Origin: Oleiphilus sp.
GTDB lineage: Bacteria; Pseudomonadota; Gammaproteobacteria; Pseudomonadales; Oleiphilaceae
Assembly (NCBI GenBank): GCA_006212045.1
Contig: PZPK01000013.1
Span: 62,001 to 126,000, forward strand
DNA length: 64,000 nt
Direction: 5' to 3'
Made by a program: the position numbers and the translations under genes
The notes under the pieces: generated by a model
Told to the model about the DNA's origin: nothing
What the model saw: the letters and a program-made list of their open reading frames with translations, nothing else
Database searches by the model: none
Shown: positions 58,555 to 64,000 of the stretch, piece after piece
How positions within the stretch are numbered: position 1 is the stretch's first letter
How the letters are laid out: each line of letters opens with the position of its first letter

Positions 58555-60597
58555 CTAAAAACGACTTTCCGAAAGCGATAGTGCTTCGAGTGGTCGGCAT
58601 TGGCACGCCAGGGTGAAGCCAGCGGCAGATTCCGGTGCCGTCAGTCCGGGCGTCTCTCCGGCGAGGGGCACAATGTCGCCTTTGTCCAGCTTTAGCTTGC
58701 AAGTGCCACAGGTGCCGGTGCCGCAGGCATGGGGCAGCGCCACGCCCTCTGCTTTGGCGACTTCCAGAACGGTTTGATTGGAAGCCACTTTCAGGTGATG
58801 AGACTGCCCATCGGCCAGAGTGACATGCACGCTATGTTGTGGTCCCTTGGGGGCCGTTATTCCTGCAATAAACTCCTCACTGTGCAGGCGTAAGGGGTCG
58901 ACCATCTGCTTCGACAGGGTCTCGACTACGGTTTGTTTCAGTCCTTCCGGACCGCAAACGTAGCACTCGGCTTTTTGGAGGTTTCCAGCCTTGGCATCCT
59001 CAAACCGGAGTGAAAGCAACTGCGTCAATGTGTCAGCATTCAGCGTGTGTCCGGTGGCCGCATTTTCAGCAGAGAACAGGGTGTACAGTTTGAAGCGGTT
59101 ATGGTGTTGTCTGGCCAGTGCTTCCAGGTGCTTCAGGAACATGCAGTGCGCACGGTCGCGTGAAACGTAGACGAGCGTCACCGGTGTATCCGAGACATCT
59201 TCCAGCGCGCTCTCTAAAATGGCCAGAATCGGTGTAATGCCGCTACCACCTGCGACCAGCAACAAATGATCGAATCTCTGTTGATGCTTCGGTGGGTAGA
59301 CAAAATCGCCTCCCGGTCCCTGCACGACAAGTTCGTCGCCCACATGCAATTGTTTATGAATAAAGCCGGAAACGCTGCCGCCGGGCAGATGTTTTACTCC
59401 GACTTTAAGTTGTCCACGTGCCGGGCTGCTACAAAGTGAATAGCAGCGACTCTGTTGCTGACCATTCAGCCACTTGCTCAGCGTGATATATTGGCCTGCC
59501 TGATAATCAAGGCGTTGGCCCTCGGGCAGTTCAAAGCTGATTGCAAGCGCATCCGGGGTGAGTTGCTCAATCTCTTTGACACGCAGCACATGGTGCAGGG
59601 TGCGCCCCTCATCCTGAAGATTCCGGGCATCAGGCGACTGCAGCCAAGCGGGTCGGCGTTTGCCGCTCAGGTCTTCAATGGGCGCGCGCCGGGCTTCCAG
59701 TTCCGGCAGAATGCGTTGGTACACATCAACATAGCGGTACCAGGGGACGCGCGGATACAGATGATGAATCAGGTGATAGTTCTGGCCTAACAATACAATG
59801 TTGCCAATACGCCCGGGGAATATACGTGTGTTGTGATAGCGCCCGAGTGACTTGTGCGGATGATGCGGAATATAGTCAAAAAACATCGCCAGAAAAAACA
59901 CCGCGATGATTGCCGGAGCGACCGCAAAATACATGACTTCGCGCGCATAGCCGGAACTTGCCAGCATGGCCAGGCTACCAACGACCAGAACCAGATAGAG
60001 CAGCGAGCTGGAGTAAGTGGCCCGAATCACTTTGAGATGGCGCAGCGTCGTGACCGACATAATATGGTACTGCAGCGGGATAAACAGACTGTTGAGCACC
60101 ACGAGATACCATTTGTCTCCAAACGAATAATGGTCCGGGTCCCGTTCCGGATCATTAGTGAAGGCGTGGTGACGATCATGGATTTTCTGAAACAGCCGAT
60201 AGGGCGCAATTAACAGCGGTATCGACGCCAGCCAGCCAATCATTGCTTCCAGCTTCTTAAGGCGTGATCCGACCTGTATCAGGCTGCCATGACCGGCGTC
60301 ATGCATGACGGTGAAACTGGCATAAGCCAGATAGGCGCACACCAGTGTCGCCAGGGGGTAGGGCAGATAGCCTTGCATTGCCGCCGGTATCACCAGCGCA
60401 TAGCCCAATAGTATGCCCGCCAGAAGCAACAGTGTTCCCCAAGCCAATTCGGGAACGAATGCCTGCCACATGCCAGCATCGTGAAGCTTGGGCGCCGTCT
60501 CGTCTGAAGTGGGCTCGTAGAGCACCTCTGTTGCTTTCGTCGACCCCATGGTGGGCGCTGCGCTGTGTTGCCGGACTGTCTGACAGGAAGACTTCAT
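58555..60597 (-). CDS. Fatty-acid desaturase/hydroxylase fused to ferredoxin reductase and 2Fe-2S ferredoxin
   Basis: His boxes HDAGHGS, HDRHHAFTNDP, HLIHHLYPRVPWYRY; FNR RCYSLCSSP and GGSGITPILA; 2Fe-2S CGTGTCGTCKLKLDKG..C. Confidence 0.92.
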   Translation of the reverse strand: MKSSCQTVRQHSAAPTMGSTKATEVLYEPTSDETAPKLHDAGMWQAFVPELAWGTLLLLAGILLGYALVIPAAMQGYLPYPLATLVCAYLAYASFTVMHDAGHGSLIQVGSRLKKLEAMIGWLASIPLLIAPYRLFQKIHDRHHAFTNDPERDPDHYSFGDKWYLVVLNSLFIPLQYHIMSVTTLRHLKVIRATYSSSLLYLVLVVGSLAMLASSGYAREVMYFAVAPAIIAVFFLAMFFDYIPHHPHKSLGRYHNTRIFPGRIGNIVLLGQNYHLIHHLYPRVPWYRYVDVYQRILPELEARRAPIEDLSGKRRPAWLQSPDARNLQDEGRTLHHVLRVKEIEQLTPDALAISFELPEGQRLDYQAGQYITLSKWLNGQQQSRCYSLCSSPARGQLKVGVKHLPGGSVSGFIHKQLHVGDELVVQGPGGDFVYPPKHQQRFDHLLLVAGGSGITPILAILESALEDVSDTPVTLVYVSRDRAHCMFLKHLEALARQHHNRFKLYTLFSAENAATGHTLNADTLTQLLSLRFEDAKAGNLQKAECYVCGPEGLKQTVVETLSKQMVDPLRLHSEEFIAGITAPKGPQHSVHVTLADGQSHHLKVASNQTVLEVAKAEGVALPHACGTGTCGTCKLKLDKGDIVPLAGETPGLTAPESAAGFTLACQCRPLEALSLSESRF

Positions 60598-60805
60598 AAA
60601 CGGTTCTCTTCGTGATGATGGGCTTCACTTTAAACCAGTCCGGTGTATTGTGTGATTTCATATTTTGACTTATTTATTGTCATAAACTGACATTTGTTGC
60701 ATGCTTCGTACGACCTCATTTGGGTGCTGACCGGATTTCCAGGCATCTGATGATTTGGCTTGGGCTGGCAAATATCGCTCAACTTTTACACTTAGCAGGT
60801 AAGTC

Positions 60806-61837
60806 ATGCCGGGAATCGTCAAGGCCTATGTCGCCATTGCCATTAACCTCCAGTTTGCGCCTGTAGAGCGTTTGCTGGAGGATAATCCGGGGCTGCTCGA
60901 ACAGTTGGAAAAGCATGATCGCATTGCTCTGGAAGATGCGGTTCAGCTGGTTCACAAGCTCTACCTGCACAGTCAAGAAGTGAATATGGCGGCGATTATG
61001 GGGCGTCATCTTGGGGTTGCCAGTCATGGGCCTGTCGGCTATGCAACGCTCAGTGCGCCCACCGTTGGCAAGGCCCTCACCACTTTTGTGGAATGGTTTC
61101 GTATCCGCTGCGATACCTATGCGGCGAGAATATCGGAACGGGAAGATGCCTACGAAATCACGATCAGTGATACCAGCGGTGATCGTGCATTTGAAACGTT
61201 CTTTGCGGAAGCCTTTTTGCGGGCTTTTGAAGTGCTGATCGCGACACTGATGGCTGAAGCGCCCAAGCACCAAACGACGCTGTATTTTGCAAGTGAAGCC
61301 ATTAACCGGCGGGCACAGATGTGCGCCGAATATGATTCCCGGCTCGTCTTCGCCGCGAATGAGAACAAAATGTCTGTACCCAAGGACATCTGGTTTTTTC
61401 GGTCACCCTTGTATGATCGGGATGCCTATGAATTTAATCTTGGAAAATGCCGGCAACTGCTGGCGGCGCAGGCAGAACAGGGACGTATAGACATGCAGGT
61501 GCGCCTCCGGCTGCAGAATCATTTTGAACGCGTCATGCTCGATCAGAGCATGTCCGCACCGCCTTCGCAGAAAGCGCTATGTGAGGCCATGAATATCACC
61601 GAACGAACGATGATCCGCAGGTTGAAGCGCTGTCACCAATCTTATCGGAACATTCTGGAGGAAGAGCGCCAGCGCCACGCCGAACGCATGCTGCGCGATG
61701 CACGGTATTCCATCGCCCAGATTGCCGACGCGCTAGGCTATCGCGAAGCGGCCAACTTCTGTCGGGCTTTCAAAAAATGGACCGGGCAAAGACCTTCTGA
61801 CTATCGGCGCGCACCGGATGTGGATGCCGGTATCTGA
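60806..61837 (+). CDS. AraC-family transcriptional regulator
   Basis: C-terminal HTH RMLRDARYSIAQIADALGYREAANFCRAFKKWTGQRPSDYR. Confidence 0.92.
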   Translation: MPGIVKAYVAIAINLQFAPVERLLEDNPGLLEQLEKHDRIALEDAVQLVHKLYLHSQEVNMAAIMGRHLGVASHGPVGYATLSAPTVGKALTTFVEWFRIRCDTYAARISEREDAYEITISDTSGDRAFETFFAEAFLRAFEVLIATLMAEAPKHQTTLYFASEAINRRAQMCAEYDSRLVFAANENKMSVPKDIWFFRSPLYDRDAYEFNLGKCRQLLAAQAEQGRIDMQVRLRLQNHFERVMLDQSMSAPPSQKALCEAMNITERTMIRRLKRCHQSYRNILEEERQRHAERMLRDARYSIAQIADALGYREAANFCRAFKKWTGQRPSDYRRAPDVDAGI

Positions 61838-61882
61838 GTTTCATGCCCCATGATTCAGAGGCGTTTGAAAGCCTATTTGCGT

Positions 61883-62479
61883 TTATTCGCTGAAGCTATG
61901 TGTTACATAGCGCCAGAATCGCAACTGGTCAGACCAGTAATCTGTCGGTAGTCCGGCTTTCTGCTTCAGTGACGCAATAAAATCCTGCTTGTTCGGCAGC
62001 TGCTCCCAGACCGAGGGCAGGTAAGTGGCCTTATGCTGTAATCGGCCCCGGGCGTCATGTTCTTCGAGAATAATGCCGTCGCGCCCTGTTTCGATCTGCC
62101 TGAGTAAATCGGTCTCGCTGTTCGATTCAATCGGACTTGGCGCCGACAGCACCGAAATACTGATCTGCAGTTTCGGAATTTCCGCTTCACTTACGCCGGG
62201 AAAACGCGGGTCCTGATAGGCCGCCGCGTAGGCGTGCTCGGCGACATCCCTGAATAAAGGCTGGTATGGCTCCAGTGCACCGATGCAACCACGCAGCTGG
62301 CCATTGCTATGCAAGGTCACAAAGCAACAGCCTTGTTTTTGCAGGGAGGGCGGGTAGTCTTCCTGCTGCAACGTTGGCACGGCAGGGTGCCTTTGGCCAT
62401 AGTTTATCGACTGTCGTGCCAGTGCCAGCAGTGCGGTTTGCTCTTGTGGAGACAGTTCAGTGCAGGGCATAGGAGGCAT
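61883..62479 (-). CDS. amrA: AMMECR1-domain protein (AmmeMemoRadiSam system protein A)
   Basis: GCCFVTLHSNGQLRGCIGALEPYQPLFRDVAEHAYAAAYQDPRF. Confidence 0.9.
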   Translation of the reverse strand: MPPMPCTELSPQEQTALLALARQSINYGQRHPAVPTLQQEDYPPSLQKQGCCFVTLHSNGQLRGCIGALEPYQPLFRDVAEHAYAAAYQDPRFPGVSEAEIPKLQISISVLSAPSPIESNSETDLLRQIETGRDGIILEEHDARGRLQHKATYLPSVWEQLPNKQDFIASLKQKAGLPTDYWSDQLRFWRYVTHSFSE

Positions 62480-63242
62480 AGCCGACGACTCGGTCTTTGG
62501 GGCCTGAAGTATCGCCGGAATTTCGCATATCGAGTGGCTGAATGCTCAGACCATGCCGGCGCGCGCTTAACAAAAGCCCATTGATGGGCTTGCAGCCACA
62601 GGCCTGCGCACCAACCAGTTCCGGCACATAATTTTCTATCAGTTGTCCGGTGCGGCGGTCGATTTCCTGTGCCTGCCCATAATCGTGAAAGTGGCTCAAA
62701 TCAGAACTGACAACGATCAGGGTTTCCTCCTTTCCCCAGAGCCGTTCAATCACTTCGGAGACCTCTTCCGCAGTGCAATCTCCCACGACGATGGGGAGTA
62801 GTTTAAAGTCGGAGAGAATGTGTTGCAGAAAGGGCAGGTGCACCTCCAGGCTGTGTTCAGCCGCATGGGCATCGTCACGTCGCGCAATTTGCGGTAGTGC
62901 ACTCAAAGCTTCAATGGCATCCAGATCCAAAGGCACGTCGCCCAGTGGCGTACCAAACGCCGTGCTGGATGGCACCGCCATTCCGGAAAAACCGACACGA
63001 TGCGAAGGCCCCAAGAGCACCACTCGAGAAATGTCACCGGCGATCGGTATCAGATTCTTGTAAGCATAGGCTGCGGTCAGTCCCGAGTACATATAGCCGG
63101 CATGGGGGGCAATCAGCGCTTTGGGGCGACAGTCTGCGGCCTCGGCTTGCGCAAGATAGTGGGCGATCTGAGTCGTGAGCTCGTTTGCGTCGTCCGGATA
63201 AAACAACCCGGAAACGGCAGGTGAGCGGGTGGATGTTGTCAT
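62457..63242 (-). CDS. amrB: MEMO1-family protein (AmmeMemoRadiSam system protein B)
   Basis: SPAVSGLFYPDD; IAPHAGYMYSGLTAAYAY; GPSHRVGFSGMAVPSS; start CAT at 63240-63242; overlaps amrA. Confidence 0.9.
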   Translation of the reverse strand: MTTSTRSPAVSGLFYPDDANELTTQIAHYLAQAEAADCRPKALIAPHAGYMYSGLTAAYAYKNLIPIAGDISRVVLLGPSHRVGFSGMAVPSSTAFGTPLGDVPLDLDAIEALSALPQIARRDDAHAAEHSLEVHLPFLQHILSDFKLLPIVVGDCTAEEVSEVIERLWGKEETLIVVSSDLSHFHDYGQAQEIDRRTGQLIENYVPELVGAQACGCKPINGLLLSARRHGLSIQPLDMRNSGDTSGPKDRVVGYASYALH

Positions 63243-63522
63243 GGCACCGGCTCCTGTATATGAGTGAATCCCGGATAGACTCATCTTAATGCAATTCAGC
63301 CAGATGGCAATGGATGGGCCGGAAGCTACTTGATACGCTTGGTATTTCTATCTTGCTTGCAGGCGAGCGGATGCTATGTGCTTTTCTTCGCGTTTCAGTT
63401 TACGGCATGCCAGTTGTGCAGGGCTGAAAAAATAGGTTAAATAGTAAGCATGGCACATAAAAGTGTAGTAATCAGATACCATACTACGCATCCATGGATT
63501 GCACTTTAAAAGGAATTTTTCG

Positions 63523-64000
63523 ATGAATATCTCCCTTTACAAAACCCTTGGTTTGATGCTCTGTCTCCTTGTTCTGTCTGCTTGCGGAGGCGGCGGAGGT
63601 GGTGGCGGAAACGTCGGGACTTCGGAAGAGAGCCGTGCGAGTGGCGTATTTATTGACAGTGTTGTGGTCGGACTCACGTACACGACCCCAACGCTATCTG
63701 GGATTACGGATGCCAATGGCGTCTTTCGATATATAGAAGGCGAAACAGTGACCTTTTCGATTGGCGGAATTATCATTGGTAGTGTCATGGGCGGGAGTAT
63801 AGTTACGCCCTTGGATTTGGTTCCCCATGCCGCGAGTGTTTCCGACGATCAGGTCCTCAACATCGCACGCCTGCTGCAAACCCTTGATGATAATGGCGAC
63901 CCCGATGACGGCATCACTATTACACCGGCCGTAAGTGCGGCTGCTCTGGATTTTACAGTTGATTTTTCGCTTTCTGTAGAGGCCTTTGCCAATGCAAGTG
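63523..64000 (+). CDS. Putative lipoprotein, 3'-truncated by window end
   Basis: MNISLYKTLGLMLCLLVLSACGGGGGGGGNVGTSEESRASGVFIDSVVVGLTY..; lipobox LSAC; not in the supplied ORF list because it runs off the end. Confidence 0.75.
   Translation, partial: MNISLYKTLGLMLCLLVLSACGGGGGGGGNVGTSEESRASGVFIDSVVVGLTYTTPTLSGITDANGVFRYIEGETVTFSIGGIIIGSVMGGSIVTPLDLVPHAASVSDDQVLNIARLLQTLDDNGDPDDGITITPAVSAAALDFTVDFSLSVEAFANAS

Noticed and set aside
63589-63612. Gly-rich GGCGGAGGT run as a tandem repeat element
   Set aside because: It encodes the poly-Gly linker directly after the lipobox Cys, common in lipoproteins.
1-64000. CRISPR array, rRNA or tRNA genes
   Set aside because: No regularly spaced direct repeats with unique spacers and no recognisable tRNA or rRNA sequence were seen on either strand.

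Overview
This is a 64-kb chromosomal window from a gammaproteobacterium, probably marine; that placement is inferred from the gene families. It is mostly ordinary core and accessory metabolism. It contains a purine-salvage cluster (guanine deaminase, BMP-type ABC importer, RutR-like regulator, phosphoribosyltransferase), homoserine kinase with an Fe-ADH, and several signalling proteins (GGDEF/EAL, 7TMR-DISM GGEEF, hybrid histidine kinase, MCP, HDOD). It also has a branched-chain dehydrogenase complex with leucine/valine dehydrogenase, SthA, three separate MscS channels, OMPLA, class II DAHP synthase, YbiT and a pair of AMMECR1/MEMO1 homologues. The region that stands out is about 53.3-54.4 kb, inside an apparently AT-rich island. 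Three near-identical 43-bp imperfect palindromes flank two small gene modules: one antisense membrane ORF and one BrnT/BrnA-like toxin-antitoxin pair. Each module's first bases are complementary to the bases just outside its own terminal palindrome (10 bp and 7 bp perfect). That is the architecture of integron gene cassettes with attC sites, but no integrase is visible in the window, so it is CALIN-like or a related element. Other items worth a look: a Zur-box-like 13-bp palindrome upstream of a 25-codon hydrophobic small ORF coupled (ATGA) to an orphan His-rich zinc-binding protein; a class II DAHP synthase whose conserved N-terminus can only be read from a CTG start; a type IV prepilin-like gene with an in-frame TAA; and a fused desaturase/ferredoxin-reductase/ferredoxin next to a divergent AraC regulator. 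All calls are from reading the sequence and motifs; no database search was run.
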